Source: Providencia rettgeri | Lineage (GTDB): Bacteria; Pseudomonadota; Gammaproteobacteria; Enterobacterales; Enterobacteriaceae | Assembly: GCF_001874625.1 (NCBI RefSeq) | Contig: NZ_CP017671.1 | Span: 2,170,001-2,234,000, forward strand | Length of the DNA stretch: 64,000 nucleotides | Reading direction: 5' to 3' | Shown here: positions 24,425 to 33,296 of the stretch, in pieces | Numbering within the stretch: position 1 is the first letter of the stretch | How the letters are laid out: each line of letters starts with the position of its first letter | Made by a program: the position numbers and the translations under genes | Notes under the pieces: generated by a model | Databases searched by the model: none | What the model saw: the letters and a program-made list of their open reading frames with translations, nothing else | Told to the model about the DNA's origin: nothing

Positions 24425-24991
24425 GTGAAAATAAAATGTTTTGATATGACGGAGTTACCTATCCTTGATTGGAATGATGGCGGGGGGTTTAGCCAAGAGG
24501 TTTTTTGCTGGCCTGTCGCATCGGATTACTCTTTACGTGCAAGTATTGCAACGATTAATAAAGATAGCTACTTAAAACGCTATGCGGAAGGCGAAAGGCT
24601 AGCTATCTTGCTTAATAAACAGCCGCTTTCATTAACCGATAACAAGGGTGTTGAATATCCACTAGGGCAAGTGGGTGACAGTATTCAGTTTTCTGCTCAG
24701 CAGTATTGTGCAGTTAATATAAAGCAACCCTCAACTCAATTATTGAATTTTATTTTTCGACAAGATAGGTGGAGCGTTAAAAATTATTTAGTGACTGAAA
24801 AACGTAGGTTACCGGCAAACCAAGCAGGCCTTGTTTATGTACTTGAGGGCCAGTGGGAGGTTTTTGGTGGAAATTGTAACATAATGGCAAAAGGGCAAGG
24901 GGGCTGGTGGCTTCCTGATATCGGTGAAGGGGAGGTTAAGCCACTTAGCACCGATAGCAAATTAATTTGGATTGAGTTGTTGCCTCACTAG
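24425..24991 (+). CDS. HutD/Ves-family cupin-like protein
   Basis: A 188-residue cytoplasmic protein of the HutD/Ves family, a bicupin-like fold whose biochemical role is unclear (HutD is linked to histidine utilisation; E. coli Ves to cold response). The family pattern WNDGGGFSQEVFCWP...DYSLRASIATI is clear near the N-terminus, as is ERLAILLNKQPLSLT later. The start is GTG with AGGGGG upstream. It lies 92 bp behind the MocR gene, probably the same transcript, and converges with the lysE-like gene, overlapping its restored end by 4 bases. Confidence 0.82.
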   Translation: MKIKCFDMTELPILDWNDGGGFSQEVFCWPVASDYSLRASIATINKDSYLKRYAEGERLAILLNKQPLSLTDNKGVEYPLGQVGDSIQFSAQQYCAVNIKQPSTQLLNFIFRQDRWSVKNYLVTEKRRLPANQAGLVYVLEGQWEVFGGNCNIMAKGQGGWWLPDIGEGEVKPLSTDSKLIWIELLPH

Positions 24992-25598
24992 CTGGTTGCT
25001 AAGCCAATTGCAGCAAAAGTCAGCATTCCCCCTGCAACACCTTCGGTTATGCGGCGTTTTTTATCATTATAAGTTTGCTTGTTATGCATGGACGCAAATA
25101 ATGCTCCGATCACACCGTAAATAACAATACAAGAAAAATAAAAGTGGCAGACAAGATCAACGATTGAATAGCAACACTTTCATTTAATTGGATAAAATTA
25201 GGTAAGATGGCGAAGTAAACTAAGAGACCTTTAGGGTTGAGAAAGCTGGTCAAAAAGGCTTTGCCGATGATTGATTTTGTCGAGGCTGTTTTAATGCATA
25301 TTTCACGTGTTCTGATGGCTGATAGCAGCATACAAACCGCGAGATAAGCCACATACGCGACACCTACCCATTTAATTGTATGGAAAATGGCTGGTGAGGC
25401 AGCAACAATCGCTGATAACCCTAATGCGGCAAGTATAGCATGGGTCATATAGCCCATAATAATTCCTAAATTAGCTTTCCAAGCAGCAATGGCCCCGCCG
25501 GAAAGACCTTGAGCAGAAATAAACAGCAGATCAGGTCCTGGTGTACATACCAGAGGGATCACAGTTGCGCTAAATAACAGCAAAGTTTGTAACTCCAT
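24988..25598 (-). pseudogene. LysE/RhtB-family amino-acid exporter, frameshifted
   Basis: The intact frame (25598 to 25110, 162 residues) has the LysE N-terminus: VIPLVCTPGPDLLFISAQGLSGG and AFLTSFLNPKGLLVYFAILPNFI. It stops early. A second frame continues directly downstream with the missing last helix (IYGVIGALFASMHNKQ...GGMLTFAAIGLATS, stop at 24990-24988), giving about 205 residues, normal for the family. One base is missing, plausibly in the T5 run at 25134-25138 (A5 on the plus strand). Because two other genes here show the same type of defect, sequencing error is likely. The protein would export amino acids and is divergent from an Lrp-type regulator. Confidence 0.85.
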
Positions 25599-25702
25599 TT
25601 GAATACCTCATGTTGATTATTTTTATTTAACACAACTGGCCAGTCGCAATAAAATTATAACTATGTATCGATAGTGTTGGGTTTTTTTATTGCTTGTAAA
25701 GC

Positions 25703-25735
25703 GTTAATTTTTGATATTAAATATCAAAAATTAAC
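25703..25735. promoter_or_regulatory. 33-bp perfect palindrome, probable Lrp/AsnC-type operator
   Basis: GTTAATTTTTGATAT (25703-25717) and ATATCAAAAATTAAC (25721-25735) are perfect 15-bp inverted repeats around TAA, 34 bp upstream of the Lrp-family gene and between it and the divergent exporter. Likely binding site of that regulator. Confidence 0.7.
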
Positions 25736-25769
25736 TTAAAAATAGCACTCAGATTCAATAGGTGAAAAT

Positions 25770-26231
25770 ATGGTAAAACTTGATGCCATAGATAAACATA
25801 TTTTACGGGTTTTACAACGAGACGGTAAAATTCAAAATATTGAATTAGCTAAAGAAGTTGGGCTTTCCCCTTCTCCTTGTTTACGCAGAGTTAAATTATT
25901 GGAAGAAGCTGGGGTGATAAAACGTTACGTTGCGGTGCTTGATGGCGCTAAGATTGGGGCGGGGTTATCTTTATTTGCGCGTATTTGGTTTAAAACGCAG
26001 GATGCTCACACCATCAATCAATTTGTCCAAGAGATAAAGCAAATGCCAGAGGTTGTTGAATGCCACTTAATGGCAGGGGAATGTGATGCGCTAGTCCGTA
26101 TTGTGACACATGATCTTGCATCATATCGCCGTTTCCATGCCGACCATCTGACACAAATTAATAGTATTCAAAGTATTAAGACTGAAGTGCCAATGGAAAC
26201 AGTTAAAGTGACTTATGCATTACCATTATGA
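25770..26231 (+). CDS. Lrp/AsnC-family transcriptional regulator
   Basis: A 153-residue regulator. The N-terminal AsnC HTH (5-60) reads LDAIDKHILRVLQRDGKIQNIELAKEVGLSPSPCLRRVKLLEEAGVIKRYVAVLD. The C-terminal RAM ligand-binding domain includes MPEVVECHLMAGECDALVRIVTHDLASYRRF. Divergent placement next to a LysE-type exporter suggests it activates export in response to an amino acid. A 33-bp palindrome in the shared promoter is its probable site. Confidence 0.92.
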   Translation: MVKLDAIDKHILRVLQRDGKIQNIELAKEVGLSPSPCLRRVKLLEEAGVIKRYVAVLDGAKIGAGLSLFARIWFKTQDAHTINQFVQEIKQMPEVVECHLMAGECDALVRIVTHDLASYRRFHADHLTQINSIQSIKTEVPMETVKVTYALPL

Positions 26232-27015
26232 CAGTATCGCTAATCGTTTATTGTTGTTTTATCAATTTTGTTGGGGCACATTCAGTTAGCTCTACAGTGT
26301 TATCAGGTAAGTAAAAATAGCCTGATTTCCCCATTTTTTTGATTTAACAATTAAAATAGTGGGCATAATATGCCTTGCATCAGGCATTATGGCGGTTGTG
26401 ACGAATCAATAATAGTAACCGATATATTATTTAGTATTTTAAGAAAAGACAATAAGTAAAATATAAAATAAAATTTTTATTTATTAAATATTGTTTAACT
26501 ATGGGTAGGTGATATTTAATTGTATTTTGAAAATTAATTTTACAAATTGAAATATAATTATTGATTTTAATATATAGAGAGAAAAGTTATGGTGAAATAG
26601 TAGCGTTGTTGTTTAGTGTGAGAATGTGAAATGTACTTATTTATATATCGGTTCGTTTTTTGATTAGGTATTTGGCTCAATAATAGTAACTGTTGGGTTT
26701 ATAAATCAATACTACTGATAGCGTAATCTAATTGCTTGATATGTCAGTAATGAAATGGTTTTTTTTTGATCCTGCGCAACATCATTTTATATCCCTTCCT
26801 TATACTAGTATTAATCAAAAAAATATAATGCGAATATTTCTTATTTAATGAAGTTAGTAATTTCCAGTTTATTTCAATAACACGAATGTAATTATTGGCA
26901 CGGCTTTGTTCTGTTATCAGTTTGCCAGTGAATTAGATGGTTATTATATTTCTTTATTCGAATTATGAAGCTCAAATTTTAAAGAAACTATTCGTCAGTA
27001 AATTGAAGGAAAACT
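26232..27015. other. 784-bp intergenic region with anaerobic promoter
   Basis: AT-rich, no gene seen. A stem-loop near 26362-26391 (ATGCCT/AGGCAT core) may end the Lrp transcript. The promoter of the radical SAM/DMSO-reductase operon lies at 26766-26813, leaving a leader of about 200 nt. Confidence 0.55.
26766..26806 (+). promoter_or_regulatory. FNR-type promoter of the DMSO reductase-family operon
   Basis: TTGAT-CCTG-CGCAA (26766-26779) is an FNR-like site resembling the one I recall for E. coli dmsA (TTGAT-N4-AACAA). TATACT (26801-26806) is a good -10 placed so that the FNR centre is about 40-41 bases before the start. It fits class II FNR activation of an anaerobic reductase. Confidence 0.6.
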
Positions 27016-28338
27016 ATGATTTATCCGATTACTGATAGGCTGTTGCCTACCATCAATAACGCTGAGTTTAAGCGTTATGCTATGCGTTATTTGGATATTG
27101 AGAGACAAACACAGCAAGCTATTACTCAATATGGGGTTAGTTTTGAACCTGCTTTTTCACAGCAAAGTGAGATAAACCAGCTTAAACAGGATATTAAAGC
27201 GCTAGGTGCATGTTTTGCGAATAATGGAAAGAGTATACATAGTCATTGGCTATCGAGTGCTTGTGTGCAGTGCCGCACAGGGGAAGGGAGTTACACCACA
27301 TTTTTATCATTAAAATGCCACCGCGACTGCTATTTTTGTTTCAATCCTAACCAAGAGAACTACCAAGGTTTTCAACATGAGATGAGGGATGCTGTTGGCG
27401 AAGTTGCTGCAATTGCAGAGCAAGAATACCCGCTAACACATATTGCTTTAACGGGAGGTGAACCATTACTTTTCCGCCAAGAGAGCATTGCGTTTTTCGC
27501 AGCAGTTCAACAGAAATTACCTCAGGTTCATAGCCGCTTATATACAGCTGGTGACCCATTAGACCGTAGCACAGCGGTAGCCTTAGCAAACGCAGGCCTT
27601 AAAGAAATTCGCTTTAGCATCAAAATTGATGATGCAGAAGAACGGATTGAGAAAGTTTTACACCGCATTGAATTAGCAAGAGAAATTTTCCCGACGGTGA
27701 TGGTGGAGATGCCGGTTATCCCAGGCACTGAACCGCAAATGTACAAGTTACTCATGCGGTTAGATGATATTGGTATAGATGGGATTAACTTATTGGAATT
27801 TTGTTTTCCTTTAACAAATAGTGACGCTTACCAATCACGGGGCTTTCAACTTAAAAACCCCCCTTATGAAGTGTATTACAATTATTGGTATGCAGGTGGG
27901 CTTGCTGTCTCCCAAAGTGAATTAGCTTGTTTGCGTGTGGTTAAATTTGCATTAGAACAACAGCTATCACTTGGTGTGCATTATTGTTCCTTGGAGAATA
28001 AACACACAGGTCAAGTATACCAAAGTAACGCATTTTTTCGGCAACATGCTCAGCTTATTGGGCAACATTATCTATTTTCATCTCGCGATTATTTTTATAA
28101 AAGCGCCAAAGTATTTGGTGATGACCGCCCACAAGTAGCAAGACTATTAAAACAAGCGGGAATTTCTTATCACGAAGAGTTGTTGCACGGCTTTTTGCAG
28201 TTTAATCCCGAATCTATTTTGTATTTAACTTCCCTCGTTGATTTACCCATCGCACTCACCTCACACATCATTGAGCCTGATGAGCAGGGCAACCCTTTAA
28301 TTAAAGAAGTGAAGGTTGAATTAACGACACCAACTTAA
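27016..28338 (+). CDS. Radical SAM protein heading a DMSO-reductase-family operon
   Basis: A 440-residue radical SAM enzyme. The 4Fe-4S motif CX3CX2C is CHRDCYFC (C101, C105, C108) and the GGEP motif that binds SAM is at 147-150 (ALTGGEPLL). An extra CVQC (C83, C86) just before the core could bind a metal. The rest of the barrel (LKEIRFSIKIDD, VMVEMPVIPGTE, GIDGINLLEF) is recognisable. It is the first gene of a five-gene set with a TorD-like chaperone and DmsABC-like subunits, 20-35 bp gaps. A maturation or modification role for the reductase is inference. AAGGA precedes the ATG. Confidence 0.85.
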   Translation: MIYPITDRLLPTINNAEFKRYAMRYLDIERQTQQAITQYGVSFEPAFSQQSEINQLKQDIKALGACFANNGKSIHSHWLSSACVQCRTGEGSYTTFLSLKCHRDCYFCFNPNQENYQGFQHEMRDAVGEVAAIAEQEYPLTHIALTGGEPLLFRQESIAFFAAVQQKLPQVHSRLYTAGDPLDRSTAVALANAGLKEIRFSIKIDDAEERIEKVLHRIELAREIFPTVMVEMPVIPGTEPQMYKLLMRLDDIGIDGINLLEFCFPLTNSDAYQSRGFQLKNPPYEVYYNYWYAGGLAVSQSELACLRVVKFALEQQLSLGVHYCSLENKHTGQVYQSNAFFRQHAQLIGQHYLFSSRDYFYKSAKVFGDDRPQVARLLKQAGISYHEELLHGFLQFNPESILYLTSLVDLPIALTSHIIEPDEQGNPLIKEVKVELTTPT

Positions 28339-28372
28339 TTTTTATTGGCCGATTTGCATGAAGGTTCCTGTA

Positions 28373-29050
28373 ATGAATAACATCCCAACATTTGATTATC
28401 TCTATGCGCGTCAATTTGCTTATGACGTATTAAGACGCTTATTAATAGAAGAACCTACCCCTGAGTTATTAAATTATTTGGATAATACGGGGTTGGCATT
28501 ATTCCCTTGTGATGAAGCATTACCCGCGATGAAAAATGCAATTGAGGAAATGGGAAAAGATTTACAGTCACGGACGTTACAAGCAAACGCGGATAGTTTT
28601 GAAGATTTACATTGGGATTTTACCCGCTTATTTATTGGCCCAGAAGCGCCTCCGGCGGCACCATGGGAGTCTACTTATGTCTCCCGTGACAAATTGTTGT
28701 TTCAAGAAAACACATTAGCTGTAAAAACCTTTTATCAAAAATATGGGTTCCAATTACCTGAGGGTGACATGGAGGCAGCAGATCATATTGGGTTTGAGTT
28801 AGATTTTATGTGGAATTTAAGTCAACGCATTGTTGCGATTGTCGATGTTGGAAATGAGCTAGGCGAAGACGCAAAAAAATTATTGTTAGGGTCATCTGCA
28901 TTCTTAGATACGCATCTTTTAGCATTTATTACCCCGTTTTGCCGTGCAATGCATAACCATGCAGAAACCTTATTTTATCGCCAATTAAGCTCACTTTTAG
29001 AGCTTTTTTTGCGCAACGACCTTAAAAGAATCAATGAATTAGTTAATTAA
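28373..29050 (+). CDS. TorD/DmsD-family molybdoenzyme chaperone
   Basis: A 225-residue all-helical cytoplasmic chaperone that binds the Tat signal of a molybdoenzyme and holds it during cofactor insertion. The pattern EDLHWDFTRLFIGPEAPPAAPWESTYVSRDKLLF is the TorD/DmsD core, and DHIGFELDFMWNL is the second family motif. I prefer the ATG at 28373, with AAGG 8 bases upstream, over 28358. It is followed by its likely client, the dmsA-like gene. Confidence 0.88.
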   Translation: MNNIPTFDYLYARQFAYDVLRRLLIEEPTPELLNYLDNTGLALFPCDEALPAMKNAIEEMGKDLQSRTLQANADSFEDLHWDFTRLFIGPEAPPAAPWESTYVSRDKLLFQENTLAVKTFYQKYGFQLPEGDMEAADHIGFELDFMWNLSQRIVAIVDVGNELGEDAKKLLLGSSAFLDTHLLAFITPFCRAMHNHAETLFYRQLSSLLELFLRNDLKRINELVN

Positions 29051-29082
29051 TAATAATAAAGCAAAGTGAAGAGGTAAGAGCA

Positions 29083-31664
29083 ATGTCAGAAAGACAGAAA
29101 GTAGCCTTAAGTCGTCGTTCATTTTTAGCATGGACATCGGCGGCATCAGTGATGGCTACGTTGCCGCTAAGTAAACGACTTTATGCTGCAACACCAGAAG
29201 AGGAAAAAGCCGTTGCCCAAGCAACCGACGCTGTCACTCAAGGGACATGGAAGCCCGTGGCATGTTGGCATAACTGCGGTGGTCGTTGTGTCAATAAAGC
29301 CCTCGTCGTTGAAGGTGTCGTTGTTAGGCAAAAAACAGATGATGTGGTAGCGGACTCACCTGACTTTCCACAACAACGAGGCTGTTTACGTGGGCGTTCT
29401 CAACGTAAACAGGTGTTCGGCGCCGATCGATTAAAATACCCAATGAAACGTAAAGGTTGGGCTCCCGGAGGGGGAGATAAAAGCTTGCGTGGGCGTGACC
29501 AGTGGGTACGTATTAGCTGGGATGAAGCACTTGATATTGTTGCGTCAGAAAGCAAACGCATCAAAGAAAAATATGGTAATGAATCCATTTGGATCACAGG
29601 CGGCAATGGTGTTGATATCCAAAATGTTTATGCGAAAGCGGGTGGATTTGTTGGCGACTGGGGAACAACGTCATGGGGAGCATGGTTTGAAACACCAGCC
29701 CATTTAGGGTTGTTAGAAGGTTTTTATACCTTTGGTACCAATGATCGCTTTGATATGCGTAATTCACAATTGATTGTTATGTGGGGGGCAAACCCTGCGT
29801 GGAGTAGCCCTGGTAGCCCAACCTATAACTACTATCAAGCAAAAAAAGCAGGAGCTCGGTTTATTTGTATCGACCCAAGCTATACTGCGACAGCGGAATT
29901 AATGGATGCTGATTGGTACCCTATTAACCCGGGTACTGACCACGCTTTAGCGTTGGGCATCATGTATGCTCTATTGGAAATGGACAGCCAAGATAACCCA
30001 TTAATTGATTGGGATTTCTTGCGCCGTTGTACGGTTGGTTTTGATGAAACTAATATGCCAGCAGGGGCTGATCCAAAAGGTAATTTTAAAGATTATTTAT
30101 TAGGTACGTATACAGGGGAGCCGAAAACACCTGAATGGGCATCTAACATTTGTGGGCTATCCGCTACAGATATCCGTAAATTGGCCCGTGAAATTGGTGG
30201 GACAAACCGAGTGGCACTACTTACTGGCTGGGCTCCAGCTCGTGTTCATAATGGAGAAGGTTGGGTACAAGCATTCTCAACCTTAGGTTTTATGACAGGG
30301 CATATGGGTAAACCGGGGCGTATGACAGGGGTAAGCTGCCATTTTGCGGCAGGGAATAACGGTACTCGCTTAGTGATGGCTGGCGACAGTGGTTTACCGG
30401 CGGTGCCAAACCCAATTAGCCTGAAAATTAACCATAATGAACTCAACCGTGCATTATTAGAGAAAAATTCCGTCAACGCGGTGTGGGTGATGTAAACGCT
30501 AACATTCAAATGATTATCCACCCATTTAATGCCACACTGCAAACACGCGCCAATATTTCGCAGAGTATTGAAGCCTACCGTAAAGATGTGGAATTAGTGG
30601 TAACAGCAGCTTATGTTCCACACACTTGCGCTAAATACTCCGATATTGTACTGCCAGTAACTACCGAATGGGAGCGTGAAGGGACCATATTAAATCCAAG
30701 CAACCGCGAAGTTATTATTGCCGCGGTTAATGTGACCCCACCTCTTTATGAAGCGAAAAGTGACCAATGGATTGCCAAAGAAATCGGAAAACGCCTTGGC
30801 ATTAATGTCGATGAAGTATTCCCTGTTTCTGAGAAACAGCAGTTCTTCAATAAGCTTAATGGTGCAACAATTATTGGTGAAGATGGTAAAACCACTGAGC
30901 CATTGCTGACAATTACCCAAGCAGACATTGATGAATGGCAAGTGACAGGCAAACCTCAGCAAGGTCGCATTACATTGAATGAGTTTCTTACCGTTGGGAA
31001 ATATCAAGTTAAACGAACTAAAGGTGATAACTATGGTTATATCGCCTATGAAGACTTTATTCGAGACCCTGAAGGGAATCCGCGCCCAACGCCAAGTGGT
31101 AAATTTGAAATTTATTGCCAAACATTGGTAGAAAAAGCGGATGAATGTGGTTGGACAAAATTACCTCCGATCCCTGAGTACATTCCTTCAGCAAATGGCT
31201 ATGAAGCTAGCTTTAAGGATTTCTCTAAAAAAGAAAAAGGGGATTATCCATTCCAAATCTATAACCCTCATTATTTACGCCGTTCACACAGTACCCTTGA
31301 TAATGTGCCTTGGTTACGCGAGCAGTGGCCTAGCCCAATTTACATCAATGCGTCGGATGCAAAGCGCCTAGGAATTAAGCATGGTGAAACGGTGTTAGTT
31401 ACAAGCCCACAAGGGAAAATTGTACGTCCAGCATTGGTTACCCAAACGATGAAACCAGGAGTGGTTGCATTACCTCATGGTAGTTGGACGAATGTGGATG
31501 AAAAAACAGGGATAGATATGGCAGGGGCTGATAATACGCTAACGATCCAAGTACCAACGGGTCTTGGCACATCAGGTTGGAACACCATGCTGTGTAATAT
31601 CGAGAAATGGCATGGTGATCAATTAGTTCCAGATGCTGCTATTCCACAGCGTATTATTTTTTAG
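29083..31664 (+). CDS. DmsA-like molybdopterin oxidoreductase, Tat substrate (frameshifted)
   Basis: The catalytic subunit of a DMSO-reductase-family enzyme. A twin-arginine signal (SRRSFLAWTSAASVMA) is followed by the 4Fe-4S site CWHNCGGRC...RGCLRGRS and the molybdopterin domains. The first frame ends at 30495 (470 residues); the second (from about 30468, stop 31664) continues with FRQRGVGDVNANIQMIIHPF and the MGD-binding C-terminus (NPHYLRRSHSTLDNVPW). One base is missing in the A5 run at 30463-30467; restoring it gives about 860 residues. Both halves are well conserved, so the gene is probably intact in the organism. Substrate (DMSO, another S- or N-oxide, or other) cannot be read. Confidence 0.88.
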
Positions 31665-31677
31665 GGGGCAATAAGAA

Positions 31678-32220
31678 ATGGATAAACAAGTCGGATTTTA
31701 TATAAACGTTGCTGCCTGTATTGGGTGTAAAACCTGTGTAGTAGCTTGTAAAGACAAGAACGACCTTGAGGTTGGGCGTAATTTTCGCCGAGTATATGAC
31801 GTTGAAGTTGGGGAATACCCGCGGCCTCGTCTCTGGCATTTATCAATAGCTTGTAATCACTGTGATGACCCTCAGTGCGTCAGTCATTGCCCAACAACGG
31901 CAATGCATAAACGTGAAGAAGATGGGGTTGTGTTGGTCGATCACAATAAATGTGTTGGATGCCGCTATTGTACTTGGGCTTGCCCATATGAAGCACCACA
32001 ATTTGATGCGAGTATTGGTATGATGACCAAATGTGATACCTGCATCGACCTGCGTGAGAAAGGGGGAAACCCTATGTGTGTGGATTCTTGCCCAATGCGT
32101 GCCATTGAATTTGGCTTAATCAGTGAATTGCGCAAAAAATATGGCACAAATGCGGATATTGATGGGTTACCAAGCTCATCAATCACGAAGCCGAACCTTG
32201 TTGTCGGCACGAAAGGATAA
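31678..32220 (+). CDS. DmsB-like 4Fe-4S electron-transfer subunit
   Basis: A 180-residue ferredoxin-like protein with four cysteine clusters typical of DmsB/YnfG: CIGCKTCVVACKD, CNHCDDPQCVSHCPTTAM, CVGCRYCTWACPYEAP and CDTCIDL....CVDSCPMRAIEF. It passes electrons from the membrane subunit to the catalytic subunit on the periplasmic side. The spacing to the dmsA-like gene is 13 bp and to the dmsC-like gene 11 bp. Confidence 0.92.
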   Translation: MDKQVGFYINVAACIGCKTCVVACKDKNDLEVGRNFRRVYDVEVGEYPRPRLWHLSIACNHCDDPQCVSHCPTTAMHKREEDGVVLVDHNKCVGCRYCTWACPYEAPQFDASIGMMTKCDTCIDLREKGGNPMCVDSCPMRAIEFGLISELRKKYGTNADIDGLPSSSITKPNLVVGTKG

Positions 32221-32231
32221 GGAAAACTATC

Positions 32232-33086
32232 ATGCATGAATTTCCATTGGTGATTTTCACCTTATTTATGCAGGCCTCAGTGGGCTGCTTGGTTGTTGCA
32301 TTAATCTGTTATTTCCGGGTACTTGGCGGGGGAAATGATATTCAGAATGTTCAGTTTATCAAACGACCTGTTTTAGCCAGTTTTGTTTTAGGTTGCATTG
32401 GGTTACTCGGTTCGTTATTTCACATGGGGAACCCTCTGCACATGTTTTACACTATGCTGCACGTGTCGACCTCATGGATGAGCCGTGAAGTTTGGGCGAC
32501 TGCAATTTACATGGGGTTACTATTTTTTAGTGTCGCTTTACTTTTACTGAAACAAAAAGCGAATGCTGCATTACTGGTACTGAGTGCGATTGCTGGCTTG
32601 ATGTATATGTATGCGATGTCAGCGTTATATGCCAATACATTATTTAACTTATGGAATGGTTTATTCACTTACGCGAGTTTCTTCGGCGCGGTATTACTGG
32701 TAGGCGGTGTTGTTGCTGCACTTTTGCTGGTGGGGTCTTTGCGCCGAAGTGCGAAAGAAGAGCAGGTACAACGAGTGGTTAAAATTACCTTAGGGCTAGG
32801 TATTATGGGGGTACTACTTATGTTATTAGGGGCTTTATCGCTGCTTGGTAATATAGGTGAGCCGATTTACCTCGGTATGACCCAGCGTGAAATGCCAGAA
32901 GGGCTACTGAGTTTAAGCCTTGTTCGTGTAGTGCTAATCGCATTAGGCATACTATTTGTTGGCCGCTTGCTGTGCCAAAAGACGGGGCAAAATACCAACG
33001 CTACGGTTGTGATGTCTTTGGCCACGCTGTGTATTTTTGCCGGTGAGGGTGTTGGACGAGTGGTATTTTTCTCACTTGGTGGTTAA
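32232..33086 (+). CDS. DmsC-like membrane anchor subunit
   Basis: A 284-residue integral membrane protein with about eight hydrophobic helices. The N-terminus MHEFPLVIFTLFMQASVGCLVV and the segment LGSLFHMGNPLHMFYTMLHVSTSWMSREVWAT are DmsC/YnfH hallmarks, including the quinol-site histidine region. It oxidises menaquinol and anchors the DmsAB-like pair. Last gene of the operon; a strong terminator follows. Confidence 0.9.
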   Translation: MHEFPLVIFTLFMQASVGCLVVALICYFRVLGGGNDIQNVQFIKRPVLASFVLGCIGLLGSLFHMGNPLHMFYTMLHVSTSWMSREVWATAIYMGLLFFSVALLLLKQKANAALLVLSAIAGLMYMYAMSALYANTLFNLWNGLFTYASFFGAVLLVGGVVAALLLVGSLRRSAKEEQVQRVVKITLGLGIMGVLLMLLGALSLLGNIGEPIYLGMTQREMPEGLLSLSLVRVVLIALGILFVGRLLCQKTGQNTNATVVMSLATLCIFAGEGVGRVVFFSLGG

Positions 33087-33106
33087 TTTATCATCATATT
33101 AATCTA

Positions 33107-33140
33107 AAATCCGAAGGTGAGCTCCTTCGGATTTTTTTTA
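33107..33140 (+). terminator. Rho-independent terminator of the DMSO reductase-family operon
   Basis: AAAATCCGAAGG/CCTTCGGATTTT stem with a 6-base loop followed by a long T run. Confidence 0.9.
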
Positions 33141-33248
33141 TATGCTTATGTGCATTTTAGTACAGCAAAAACTAAATTATGATTATAAAAGTGGGTTATT
33201 GACAAATTAATTACCAAAAGTGAGTAAATTATGTTGATTGTTATTAAT

Positions 33249-33267
33249 GATTATAATTATCATTATC
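33249..33267. promoter_or_regulatory. Fur box of the TonB receptor operon
   Basis: GATTATAATTATCATTATC matches the Fur consensus GATAATGATAATCATTATC at most positions and lies 30 bp before the receptor start codon. Confidence 0.82.
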
Positions 33268-33296
33268 GCTCTTAATTCTCTTTTAGCTCATCGGTT

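Noticed and set aside
30463-30467. Programmed -1 frameshifting in the dmsA-like gene
   Set aside because: The zero-frame codons are GAG AAA AAT, which do not form a canonical slippery heptamer; two other genes carry the same type of single-base defect, so an error is more likely.
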